A DNA stretch of 64,000 nucleotides from Phytoactinopolyspora mesophila (GTDB lineage: Bacteria > Actinomycetota > Actinomycetes > Jiangellales > Jiangellaceae): assembly GCF_010122465.1 (NCBI RefSeq), contig NZ_WLZY01000011.1, positions 1 through 64,000 of the forward strand, read 5' to 3'. Under the pieces are notes generated by a model. It was not told where the DNA came from. It was given only the letters and a program-made list of their open reading frames with translations, and made no database searches. Positions within the stretch are counted from its first letter, which is position 1; each line of letters begins with the position of its first letter. The position numbers were made by a program, and so were the translations under genes. Shown here piece after piece: positions 36,226 to 44,016 of the stretch.

Positions 36226-36960
36226 ATGCGGCCGTATGAGGGCAAACTGGCGGTCGTGACCGGCGCCGCGGCCGGCATCGGAGCGGCCACGGCAGAGTTG
36301 CTGGTTGCTCAGGGTGCGCACGTCATCGCCGTCGACGTGGACGCGGCCGGTCTGAATCGCATCACCGGCGATGGGTACACACCCGTGCGCGCGGACGTTG
36401 CCACCGAGGACGGCTGGGCCCGGATCGTCGCTGCCGTACACAGCGCCGGTGAACGCGTCGATCTGCTGGTCAGCAACGCGGTCCGGCAGCTTCCGGCTCC
36501 GGTGCAAGACACGAGCCTGCGGCAATGGTCGGCACAACTCGATGTCAACCTCACCGGTGCGTTTCTGGGCGTGCGTGAGCTGCGTGCAGCGTTGATCGAG
36601 ACCGGGGGAAGCGTCGTTCTCATCTCGTCGGTGCATGCCGTGGTGGGTCTGCCGAATCATGCGGCGTACGCGGCATCCAAGGCGGGCCTCGCCGGATTGA
36701 CCCGGCAGCTGGCTGCGGAGCTCGGACCCGATGTGCGGGTCAACTGCGTCCTGCCCGGCCCGATCCTCACCCAGGCGTGGGACCACATCGACGACGCGGC
36801 CCGCGAAGCCAGCGTCCGTGAGACCATCGCCGACCGGTTCGGACGGCCCGACGAAGTAGCCTCGGTGATCGCCTTTCTCGGCTCGTCCGGGGCCAGCTAC
36901 GTCACCGGCGCCAGTATCGTCGTCGATGGGGGATGGAGCGTGTTTAAACGCTCGTCATGA
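36226..36960 (+). CDS. Short-chain dehydrogenase/reductase
   Basis: Classical SDR, 244 aa. Cofactor motif TGAAAGIGAA (11-20), the Ser of VLISSVHA and the YAASK active-site pair are present, and the C-terminal TGASIVVDGG block is intact. Position in the operon suggests oxidation of a sugar or sugar lactone feeding the dehydratase. Confidence 0.85.
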   Translation: MRPYEGKLAVVTGAAAGIGAATAELLVAQGAHVIAVDVDAAGLNRITGDGYTPVRADVATEDGWARIVAAVHSAGERVDLLVSNAVRQLPAPVQDTSLRQWSAQLDVNLTGAFLGVRELRAALIETGGSVVLISSVHAVVGLPNHAAYAASKAGLAGLTRQLAAELGPDVRVNCVLPGPILTQAWDHIDDAAREASVRETIADRFGRPDEVASVIAFLGSSGASYVTGASIVVDGGWSVFKRSS

Positions 36961-36978
36961 CGCCGGGCCGCGAGTAGC

Positions 36979-37740
36979 GTGATCGATGTGACACGTATCC
37001 TCGTTCCGTACCACCTCGACGAGCACCTGCCCGACCTCGACGTGCCGTTCCGGCCGGACGCCACCATCACCGCTGAGCTGCCCGCCGGAGACACCTGGGA
37101 GCGGATGGCCGAGCTGTACCGGCACGTAGCGGAGGCGGTCGCCACCGACGTCCGCACCGGGACCGCCCCCGTCGTCCAGTCCGGAGACTGCATGGTCTCG
37201 CTCGGCACCGTCGCCGGTGTGCAGCAAGCCGGCGTTTCGCCGAGTGTCGTCTGGTTCGACGCACACGGCGACGTGCAGACCCTGGAGACGACCACATCCG
37301 GCTACCTCGGCGGCATGCCGATCAGGGTCCTCACCGGGTACCGGCCCGAGCTGATCGCCGAGCCCCTGGGTTTGCAGGCGTTAGCCGAGGAGCAAGTGCT
37401 GCTGGTCGACGCCCGCGACCTCGACCCGCCGGAAGCCGAGTTCCTGGCGTCGTCACCGATGACCCGGTGCCCGGTGGACGACGTGTCGGAAGCGGTGATT
37501 CCGGCCGGGCCGCTGGTGCTTCATGTCGACTTCGACGTCGTCAATCCGGACCAGTTGCCCGGAACCCTGTTCCCCACGCCCGGCGGGCCGGGGATCGATG
37601 CCGTCATGGCCGCGGTCGCCAGAGTGCTGGATACCGGCCGGGTCGTCGCGCTCAGTCTCGGCTGCACGTGGCACCCTGGCCAGGGTACTGCCGACCAGAT
37701 AAGTCCACATCTCGAATCAGCTCTCGCTCCGGGGCGCTGA
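36979..37740 (+). CDS. Arginase/ureohydrolase-family protein with an altered metal site
   Basis: Protein of 253 aa with the ureohydrolase fold. The second and third metal blocks are present as WFDAHGD and HVDFDVVNP. The first, usually GDHS with a metal-binding His, reads GDCM, so Cys replaces the ligand. The family normally hydrolyses guanidino compounds; a single-metal, different or lost activity is possible. The start may be GTG 36979 or GTG 36988. It follows the SDR by 18 bp and its end overlaps the convergent sigma-factor gene by 24 bp. Confidence 0.7.
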   Translation: MIDVTRILVPYHLDEHLPDLDVPFRPDATITAELPAGDTWERMAELYRHVAEAVATDVRTGTAPVVQSGDCMVSLGTVAGVQQAGVSPSVVWFDAHGDVQTLETTTSGYLGGMPIRVLTGYRPELIAEPLGLQALAEEQVLLVDARDLDPPEAEFLASSPMTRCPVDDVSEAVIPAGPLVLHVDFDVVNPDQLPGTLFPTPGGPGIDAVMAAVARVLDTGRVVALSLGCTWHPGQGTADQISPHLESALAPGR

Positions 37741-38682
37741 GCCCTTGCGGCGTGGGTGCCCGGCGCCCGCCGGAGCAACCACGCCGAGGCCGAACTCGGC
37801 GGCGATCCGGCGCAGTTTGTTCGGATTCATGATGCCGTAGATGGCCTGCACATGTCGTCCGTCGTCGTCGATCTCTACCATCCCCACCGCATACAGATGA
37901 TTGGCGTCGTCGTACAGCAGTGCGGCCGGATCCCCGTTGACGGTGACATAGCGCGCTCGGAGGGTGAGCAGATCACGCTGGATCGTGTCTGAGGTCAACA
38001 GCCTGGTGACCTTGTCACGGCCGGTGATCACCCTCCGCGCGGCCGGCACCTGGCCACCGGCATCCGTCCACATCTCGACGTCGGGTGCGAGCACCTCCAT
38101 CAACGCATTCAGGTCGCCCCCGACCGCGGCGGCGAGGAAACGTTCCGTGACGGCCTTGCGGACCTCCTGCTCGACGGCGACCCGAGGCCGGCGCGCCTGC
38201 ACGTGTTCTCTAGCCCGGTGCGCGAGCTGGCGGACGGCCGACGGGGTGCGGCCCAGGATGGTGCCGATCTCACCATGGCTGTAGCCAAAGGCCTCCCGCA
38301 GGACGAAGACGGCTCGCTCCAGGGGCGTGAGTGTCTCCAGCACCACCATCAGCCCGAGCGACACCGATTCCGCCTGCAGCGCGCTGTCTTCGGCATCGGA
38401 CTCGGTGACCAGCGGTTCGGGCAGCCATGGGCCGACGTAGGACTCACGGCTGCGCTGCAGGCGCCGGAGCCTGGACAGCGACTCGTTGACCGCGATGCGC
38501 ACCAGGTAGGCGCGCGGGTTGTCGATCAGCTCGGATTCAGCACGTGTCCAGGAGAGCCAGGCCTCTTGCAGCACATCCTCGGTGTCAGCTACATCGCCCA
38601 GGATGTTGTAGGCGATGGAGAACAGCAGTTCCCGGTGTTCGGAGAAGATTGCCGTCGCCTGCTCCATGGCCGTGCGGTCCAT
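37717..38682 (-). CDS. sigJ: ECF41-family RNA polymerase sigma factor (SigJ-like)
   Basis: Sigma factor of 321 aa. Sigma region 2 (about 10-80) and region 4 (about 125-175) are followed by a SnoaL-like C-terminal domain that modulates activity. The ECF41 landmarks are visible: WLPEPL in the linker, a DAGGQ version of DGGGK, and NPNKL for NPDKL near the end. AGGGGA precedes the ATG. An exact ECF41-type promoter lies upstream, implying autoregulation. The usual carboxymuconolactone-decarboxylase or oxidoreductase partner is absent; the divergent MMPL transporter is the likely target. Confidence 0.88.
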   Translation of the reverse strand: MDRTAMEQATAIFSEHRELLFSIAYNILGDVADTEDVLQEAWLSWTRAESELIDNPRAYLVRIAVNESLSRLRRLQRSRESYVGPWLPEPLVTESDAEDSALQAESVSLGLMVVLETLTPLERAVFVLREAFGYSHGEIGTILGRTPSAVRQLAHRAREHVQARRPRVAVEQEVRKAVTERFLAAAVGGDLNALMEVLAPDVEMWTDAGGQVPAARRVITGRDKVTRLLTSDTIQRDLLTLRARYVTVNGDPAALLYDDANHLYAVGMVEIDDDGRHVQAIYGIMNPNKLRRIAAEFGLGVVAPAGAGHPRRKGSAPRSES

Positions 38683-38724
38683 CGTCGTCCCCTATGCAGC
38701 TCGTCGTGTCAATCTCATCACAAG

Positions 38725-38751
38725 GACGCTTGCCGGGCGGGAAATGTGACA
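38725..38751 (-). promoter_or_regulatory. ECF41-type promoter of sigJ
   Basis: On the minus strand, TGTCACA (38751-38745), 16 bp, then CGTC (38728-38725). This is the published ECF41 consensus TGTCACA-N16-CGTC with no mismatch, 43 bp upstream of the sigma-factor start. It predicts that the factor transcribes its own gene. Confidence 0.75.
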
Positions 38752-38774
38752 TCGACCGCACGGCAGGCAGCCGA

Positions 38775-38801
38775 TGTCACATCCCGGCCGCCTGATGCAT
38801 C
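38775..38801 (+). promoter_or_regulatory. ECF41-type promoter of the MMPL gene
   Basis: TGTCACA (38775-38781), 16 bp, CATC (38798-38801): one mismatch to the ECF41 consensus. With the minus-strand promoter it forms a perfect 11-bp inverted repeat (38744-38754 and 38772-38782). It places the transporter in the SigJ regulon and argues against translation starts upstream of about 38808. Confidence 0.6.
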
Positions 38802-38866
38802 TCGGATGCATGGTGACGATGCTGCACAACAAGGAACGGACTACACCTGGGCCACAGGGCAGGGGC

Positions 38867-41092
38867 ATGCTCGCCCGGCTGGCGGCCCTGGTGATGCGGC
38901 GCCGCAGGGCGGTGCTGGTCACGGTGGTGATGCTGGCGTTGATCGGCGGAGCGTCAGGGTCGACGCTGTTCGACCGGCTGTCCGCCGGAGGCTGGAACGA
39001 TCCCAACGCCGAATCCGGCCAGGCCGCGGACATCCTCGAAGACGTCTTCGGGCAAGGCCAGCCGAATCTGGTGCTGCTGGTCAGCTCCCCGGACGGCGTG
39101 GACGAACCGGCCGCCGCCTCAGCCGGTACCCGGCTGAGCGAGCGGCTGGCCGCCGAGCCGGGCGTCGGGGATGTCGCGTCGTACTGGTTGTCCGGTCAGG
39201 CACCCCAGATGCGCAACGCCGACGGCGACAAGGCGCTGATCCTGGCGAATATCGAGGGTGATGCGACAACGGTCGACAATCGGCTCGTGGATCTGATCGC
39301 TGACTACGGGGGCGACTGGGACGGGCTGCACATCCAGATCGGCGGCTACGCGATGTTCGAACACGAGCTGACCGAGCAGAGCGAACGCGACATCATCAAG
39401 GCGGAACTGTTGGTGTTCCCGGTGACGATGCTGGCCCTGGTGCTGATCTTCGGAAGTGTTGTCGCGGCTACCCTGCCACTGGCCGTGGCCATGGTGACGG
39501 TCCTGCTCGGCATGGGTGTGATGTGGGTACTAGCGGATGTCACCAGCCTGTCCGTGCTGGCGGTCAACGTCGTCACCCTGCTCGGACTGGGTCTTGCCAT
39601 CGACTACAGCCTGCTGATGGTCAACCGCTACCGCGAAGAGCTGCGCGGTGGGCGCGGAGTCGCCGAGGCGATCAGCATGACGATGCGCACCGCCGGGCGC
39701 ACCGTCGTCTTCTCGGCGGTCACGGTCGCGATCGCGCTGTCGGTGCTGGCGTGGTTCCCGCTGGCGGCGCTGCGGTCGGTCAGCTACGCCGGCATCGCCA
39801 CCGCCTTGCTCGCCGGCTTCGCTTCGTTGACGGTCCTGCCGGCGCTGTTCGCGGTGCTCGGTCACCGGGTGGATCGCGGCCGGGTATTCCGGCGCCGGGC
39901 GCGTCGTCGTGGCGAGCCGGACGGTGAGCAGGCTGTCGAGAACGGCTTCTGGCACCGGCTGGCGACCGTCGTGATGCGCCGGCCGCTACCGATCGCCAGC
40001 ATCGTCGCGGTCTTCCTGCTCCTGCTCGGCGCGCCGTTCCTCAACCTGAAGTTGGGCGAGGTCGACGAGCGCACCATGCCCGAGTCGGCGGAGTCCCGAC
40101 AGGTGGCCACGGCCATCCGTACCGAGTTCGGCTCCGGGGAGCAGAACGCGCTGCAGGTGGTGATGCCGGAGGCGACCTCGGATGCCGGCGTCATCGCCGG
40201 CTATGGCGCGGAGTTGTCGGGCTTCGACGGCGTCGCCCGTGTCGATACGGCCACCGGCAGCTACGTGGGCGGAGGCGAGGCAGTTCCAGCCGGCCCTATG
40301 CACGAACAGTTCGCTCGAGGCGACGCGGTCTACTTCTCGGTGGTGCCGGCAGCCGGTGAGCCAGAAGACGCCCAGCGCCTCGTCGACGAGATCCGGGCCG
40401 CCCCTGCGCCGTTCCAGACGTTGGTCGGTGGTCAGCCAGCGATCACCGTCGACGGCAACGACGCATTGACCACCTGGTTGCCGTACAGCCTGGCCACACT
40501 GGCCGTGGTGATGGTGATCCTGTTGTTCTTGCTGACCGGCAGCGTGGTGTTGCCGTTCCTCGCGATGGCGCTCAGCCTGCTGAGCCTGACCGCCACGTTC
40601 GGCGCGCTCGTATGGATCTTCCAGGAGGGCAACCTGTCCGGGCTCCTCGGCTTCACCGTGACCGGCAGCCTGCCCGGGACGGTACCCGTCATGCTGTTCG
40701 CCGTGGCGTTCGGCCTGGCTATGGACTACCAGGTGTTCATGCTGTCGCGTATCCGCGAGGAGTATGAGCGAACCGGGGAGAACACGCGCGCGGTTGCGCT
40801 GGGGCTGGAACGGATCGGCCGGATCGTCACGGCGGCGGCGGTGCTGATCTCGATTGTGTTCCTCGCCTTCCTGATCTCCGACATCACCTTGATGAAGGCC
40901 TTCGGGCTCGGACTGCCGCTGGCAGTGCTGCTCGACGCCACCCTGGTGCGCGGTGCGTTGCTGCCTGCGTCGATGAAGTTGCTGGGGCGAGCGACGTGGT
41001 GGGCGCCGGCGCCGCTGCGGCGGTTCCACGCGCGGTTCGGTCTCCGTGAAGGCGACCCAGTGACGTCGTCGCCGCTGCGCCGAACAGGGTGA
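38867..41092 (+). CDS. MMPL family (RND-type) membrane transporter
   Basis: Transporter of about 741 aa with two repeats of one helix, a large periplasmic-side loop and five helices. Each repeat has the MMPL Asp/Tyr motif in helix 4 (GLAIDYSLLMVNRYREE and GLAMDYQVFMLSRIREEY). Mycobacterial MmpLs export lipids or siderophores by proton motive force; cargo here is unknown. The start is uncertain: ATG 38867 fits the family N-terminus (MLARLAALVMRRRR); 38819 and 38810 are alternatives. It is divergent from the ECF41 sigma factor that probably controls it. Confidence 0.85.
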   Translation: MLARLAALVMRRRRAVLVTVVMLALIGGASGSTLFDRLSAGGWNDPNAESGQAADILEDVFGQGQPNLVLLVSSPDGVDEPAAASAGTRLSERLAAEPGVGDVASYWLSGQAPQMRNADGDKALILANIEGDATTVDNRLVDLIADYGGDWDGLHIQIGGYAMFEHELTEQSERDIIKAELLVFPVTMLALVLIFGSVVAATLPLAVAMVTVLLGMGVMWVLADVTSLSVLAVNVVTLLGLGLAIDYSLLMVNRYREELRGGRGVAEAISMTMRTAGRTVVFSAVTVAIALSVLAWFPLAALRSVSYAGIATALLAGFASLTVLPALFAVLGHRVDRGRVFRRRARRRGEPDGEQAVENGFWHRLATVVMRRPLPIASIVAVFLLLLGAPFLNLKLGEVDERTMPESAESRQVATAIRTEFGSGEQNALQVVMPEATSDAGVIAGYGAELSGFDGVARVDTATGSYVGGGEAVPAGPMHEQFARGDAVYFSVVPAAGEPEDAQRLVDEIRAAPAPFQTLVGGQPAITVDGNDALTTWLPYSLATLAVVMVILLFLLTGSVVLPFLAMALSLLSLTATFGALVWIFQEGNLSGLLGFTVTGSLPGTVPVMLFAVAFGLAMDYQVFMLSRIREEYERTGENTRAVALGLERIGRIVTAAAVLISIVFLAFLISDITLMKAFGLGLPLAVLLDATLVRGALLPASMKLLGRATWWAPAPLRRFHARFGLREGDPVTSSPLRRTG

Positions 41093-41098
41093 GCTCGC

Positions 41099-41557
41099 TC
41101 AAACGCCACCGCGGATTACTCTGCGTGCCGCGGATACCAGCTTCTCGGCCGCCCGCATGACCCGTGTGACCTGCTCTGCGGTGAGCATCCGCGTTCCGTA
41201 GTGAGACTCGTCCTTGATGTCGAGCGCAGTCGCCAGCGCTTGACTGAGTTCGCGGGTTCGTCGTTGCTGCGCGGCCGGGTTTCCTTCGCCATAGCGGATC
41301 TCCTCGAGCACCTCGATAGCTTGGCGGTGGTCCTGGCCGCGGGCCCGTTCGCCCAAGAGCTTGCAGCACAGGGCATCACTCGCGGCAATGGCGGCGAGGA
41401 CTGCGACACCTGCTGCTACGTGGTTGTAGTCATAGTCAGTCGGCTTGCCTTCCTCTGAGGCCACCAATTGCGCCGTCGCGAAGAAGGCTTCGGCATGTCT
41501 CAAGCGCGTGCTCGCCTCTGCCGGGGTGCACGCGCGACGGCGCCCTCTCGCGTTCAT
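41099..41557 (-). CDS. HEPN domain protein (toxin of an MNT-HEPN pair)
   Basis: Helical protein of 152 aa resembling the SAV_6107-type HEPN family (blocks LRHAEAFFATAQLV, AAIAASDALCC and GERARGQDHRQA). In MNT-HEPN systems the HEPN member is an RNase toxin. The canonical R-x4-6-H catalytic motif is not clearly present: the corresponding region reads LDIKDESHYGTRML. Its ATG overlaps the stop of the nucleotidyltransferase gene as ATGA, so expression is coupled. Confidence 0.75.
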   Translation of the reverse strand: MNARGRRRACTPAEASTRLRHAEAFFATAQLVASEEGKPTDYDYNHVAAGVAVLAAIAASDALCCKLLGERARGQDHRQAIEVLEEIRYGEGNPAAQQRRTRELSQALATALDIKDESHYGTRMLTAEQVTRVMRAAEKLVSAARRVIRGGV

Positions 41558-42180
41558 CCGAGCTCCATAAGTAGGTCCCGTAGGTCTCGGCCATGAACCG
41601 TTACGGCGTCGCGCTGCCATTCGGCAACGATCTTCTCGTCGGCATGTACGAGGTCGACCAGCCCGCTCCAGCTCCGGTCAAGTACCTGCAAATGGTTGCC
41701 AGTCCATCGATGGATCTGCCCACGCACGTCGTGGAGCTGTTGCATCCACTCCGGCTCGTCGCCGGCCAGGCCGGTAGGCCGGATGACCAGGAGGTCGATG
41801 TCGCTATGCAGGCCGCCGTCCCGTCGGGCGGCCGAGCCGAACAGCGAGGCGTTCACTGGTATTAAACGCCACTGGCTGATCGATTCGCCGAGAAGCCGGG
41901 GAAGTGCTTCGCGCGCGGCGAGCAATGCCTGCACCGCCGGGTAAAGTACGTGGTCGCGGTTCAGTTCGTACAGCGCCGGCCGGGTTGCCGGCCCGGTATC
42001 GGTCACCAAGCCATGCTCGATCAGTTTTTCGAGTACACGACGCACCCCTGCCGCGGTGCCGATGCCGGCGGTTCGACGTACCTGCTCGGTCGTTGCGCTA
42101 CCGCGCCGCGAAGCAAGTGAACGCAAGACGGCAATGGTCAGTCGCGACGTGAGGGCGGTGGGAGGTTCAGTGAGATCCAC
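41554..42180 (-). CDS. Minimal nucleotidyltransferase with N-terminal wHTH (antitoxin of an MNT-HEPN pair)
   Basis: Protein of 208 aa. Residues about 1-75 form a winged helix; about 105-195 form a minimal nucleotidyltransferase with the exact GS-x10-DxD motif (FGSAARRDGGLHSDIDLL). In characterised pairs this enzyme AMPylates and silences the HEPN toxin. The fused DNA-binding domain suggests it also represses its own operon; three evenly spaced palindromes lie directly upstream. Confidence 0.85.
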   Translation of the reverse strand: MDLTEPPTALTSRLTIAVLRSLASRRGSATTEQVRRTAGIGTAAGVRRVLEKLIEHGLVTDTGPATRPALYELNRDHVLYPAVQALLAAREALPRLLGESISQWRLIPVNASLFGSAARRDGGLHSDIDLLVIRPTGLAGDEPEWMQQLHDVRGQIHRWTGNHLQVLDRSWSGLVDLVHADEKIVAEWQRDAVTVHGRDLRDLLMELG

Positions 42181-42192
42181 GTCGACTCCAAT

Positions 42193-42246
42193 GATACGGA
42201 TGTATCTTTACAGATACTCTAGTATCTCTATTGATACTCGAGTATC
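42193..42246. promoter_or_regulatory. Three phased GATAC-N4-GTATC operators of the MNT-HEPN operon
   Basis: GATACGGATGTATC (42193-42206), GATACTCTAGTATC (42213-42226) and GATACTCGAGTATC (42233-42246) start exactly 20 bp apart, about two helical turns, ending 12 bp before the start codon. The spacing places three dimers on one face of the DNA, a typical cooperative autorepressor array. Confidence 0.8.
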
Positions 42247-42291
42247 TCAACCATGAAGTTGTGATACCCCCGTGAACCCGCTCACGTGACA

Positions 42292-43353
42292 CTAGAGACG
42301 CGAGACGTGGTCAACGAAGCGGCGCATGGTGGACTCGTCGCGCACGGCGATCCGGATCCAGCCGGGACTCAAACCGGGAAACGTGTCGCCGCGGCGCACA
42401 GCCCAGCCGGCGTCCCGCAGCCGCATCCGCAACTCCTCGCCCTCCGGGAATCTCACCAGCAGGAACGGTGCCCGCGGGGAGGGGACGACGTCGCCGCCGA
42501 GCCGCCGCAGCTCATCGGCCAGCCATTGCCGCACCGGCTCGTCGGCGCGCGCCAGCCGGTCCGCTTCATCGAGGGCGGAAGGATGCACACAAGCGCGCAT
42601 CGCCTCGGCGGCCGGGCTCGAGACCGACCACGGCGGCTGGACATCGCGCAGCCGGTCGATGATGTCCGCTGGTCCGAGTACGTAACCGGCGCGGATACCG
42701 GCCAGCCCCCAGGTCTTGGTAAGGCTGCGGAGCACGAGGAGGCCAGGTAGGTCGGTGCGCTCGGCCAGCGACTCCGGCTCGCCGGGTACGGCGTCCATGA
42801 ACGCCTCGTCAATGACGACGATCCGCCCCGGCCGGGTGAGCCGCTCGATAGCCGCGGCGGGATGCAGCACGGAGGTGGGATTGGTGGGGTTCCCGACGAC
42901 GACCAGATCGGCGTCGTCGGGAATCCTGTCCGGATCAAGGACGAACCCGTCCGTCGGGCTGAGCAGGACTCGATCCACCACGTGCCCGGCAGCGGCGAGC
43001 GCCACCTCTGGTTCGGTGAATTGCGGATGTACGACGACGGCGTGCCGCACGTCGATCCCCGGCCGCAACGCACGCGCGATCAGCGTGAACGCCTCGGCGC
43101 CGCCTGCTGTCGGGAGCACGTCGGCGACCCGCCGGCCATGCCGGGCAGCGATCGCGTCTCTGGCCGGGCCGGCATCGGGGTAGGCGGCAATGTCGTCCAG
43201 GGTGGCGATCAGCCGCTCGCGCAACCAGGGCGGTGGCATACCAGCACGAACGTTGACGGCGAGGTCGATCAGGCCGGGGCCGACCTCGGCATCGCCGTGG
43301 TGGGTCAGGTCGGGAACCGGTGCCGGGCTTGCGTCCTGCACACCGTGCGTCAT
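42292..43353 (-). CDS. cobC: Threonine-phosphate decarboxylase / aminotransferase-like enzyme CobC
   Basis: PLP-dependent fold-type I enzyme, about 353 aa. The lysine that binds PLP is in RSLTKTWGLAGIRAGY, with the VVGNPTNPTS and IDEAFMD blocks before it. In cobalamin synthesis it makes (R)-1-amino-2-propanol phosphate for the nucleotide loop; members are easily confused with histidinol-phosphate aminotransferase, but position next to cobO supports CobC. ATG 43353 is preferred; the frame is open to 43437, which would overlap cobO. Confidence 0.78.
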   Translation of the reverse strand: MTHGVQDASPAPVPDLTHHGDAEVGPGLIDLAVNVRAGMPPPWLRERLIATLDDIAAYPDAGPARDAIAARHGRRVADVLPTAGGAEAFTLIARALRPGIDVRHAVVVHPQFTEPEVALAAAGHVVDRVLLSPTDGFVLDPDRIPDDADLVVVGNPTNPTSVLHPAAAIERLTRPGRIVVIDEAFMDAVPGEPESLAERTDLPGLLVLRSLTKTWGLAGIRAGYVLGPADIIDRLRDVQPPWSVSSPAAEAMRACVHPSALDEADRLARADEPVRQWLADELRRLGGDVVPSPRAPFLLVRFPEGEELRMRLRDAGWAVRRGDTFPGLSPGWIRIAVRDESTMRRFVDHVSRL

Positions 43354-43399
43354 GGCGCTCGCCGCGCAGGACGCAACGGGGCCAGGGGTGCGGGTCGCC

Positions 43400-44014
43400 T
43401 CACCACTCGATCCCCCGTTGCCCTTTCTGGCCGGCATCCATCGGGTGCTTGACCTTCGAGGTCTCCATGACCAGGTCAGCGGCCTCGATCAGGCGGGGGT
43501 GCGCGTATCGCCCGGTGATGATCACATGCTGCTGGCCCGGGCGGTTGGTGAGGACGTCGACCACTTCCTCGACGTCGACCCAGCCCCAGTGGATCGGGTA
43601 GGTGAACTCATCGAGCACGTAGAGCGTGTGCCGCTCCGCCGCGATGCGGGCCGCGATCTCCCGCCAGCCCTCAGCCGCCGCGGCCGCGTGGTCCTCCTCG
43701 GAGCCCTTCTTCCGCGACCACGACCATCCCTCGCCCATCTTGTGCCACTCGACCGGACCGCCCTCACCGGTCTCGTCGTGCAGTCGGCCCAGGACTCGGA
43801 AGGCGCCCTCCTCGCCGACCCGCCACTTGGCGGACTTGACGAACTGGAACACACCGATGTCCCATCCCTGGTTCCATCCGCGCAGCGCCAGCCCGAAAGC
43901 AGCCGTCGACTTCCCCTTCATCTCACCCGTATGCAGGATGACCAGCGGACGGTTGCGGCGCTGCCGAGTGGTGAGCCCGTCAGCGGGAACAGTGGTGGGT
44001 TGACCTTGAGGCAT
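43400..44014 (-). CDS. cobO: Cob(I)yrinic acid a,c-diamide adenosyltransferase
   Basis: CobA/CobO-type ATP:corrinoid adenosyltransferase, 204 aa. It has the P-loop GEMKGKST (about 31-38), the YVLDEFTYP acidic block and the C-terminal PMDAGQKGQRGIEW. It attaches the 5'-deoxyadenosyl group to cobalt in the cytoplasm. It begins 2 bp after the chelatase gene ends; the frame upstream is open but inside that gene. Confidence 0.93.
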   Translation of the reverse strand: MPQGQPTTVPADGLTTRQRRNRPLVILHTGEMKGKSTAAFGLALRGWNQGWDIGVFQFVKSAKWRVGEEGAFRVLGRLHDETGEGGPVEWHKMGEGWSWSRKKGSEEDHAAAAAEGWREIAARIAAERHTLYVLDEFTYPIHWGWVDVEEVVDVLTNRPGQQHVIITGRYAHPRLIEAADLVMETSKVKHPMDAGQKGQRGIEW

Positions 44015-44016
44015 GT

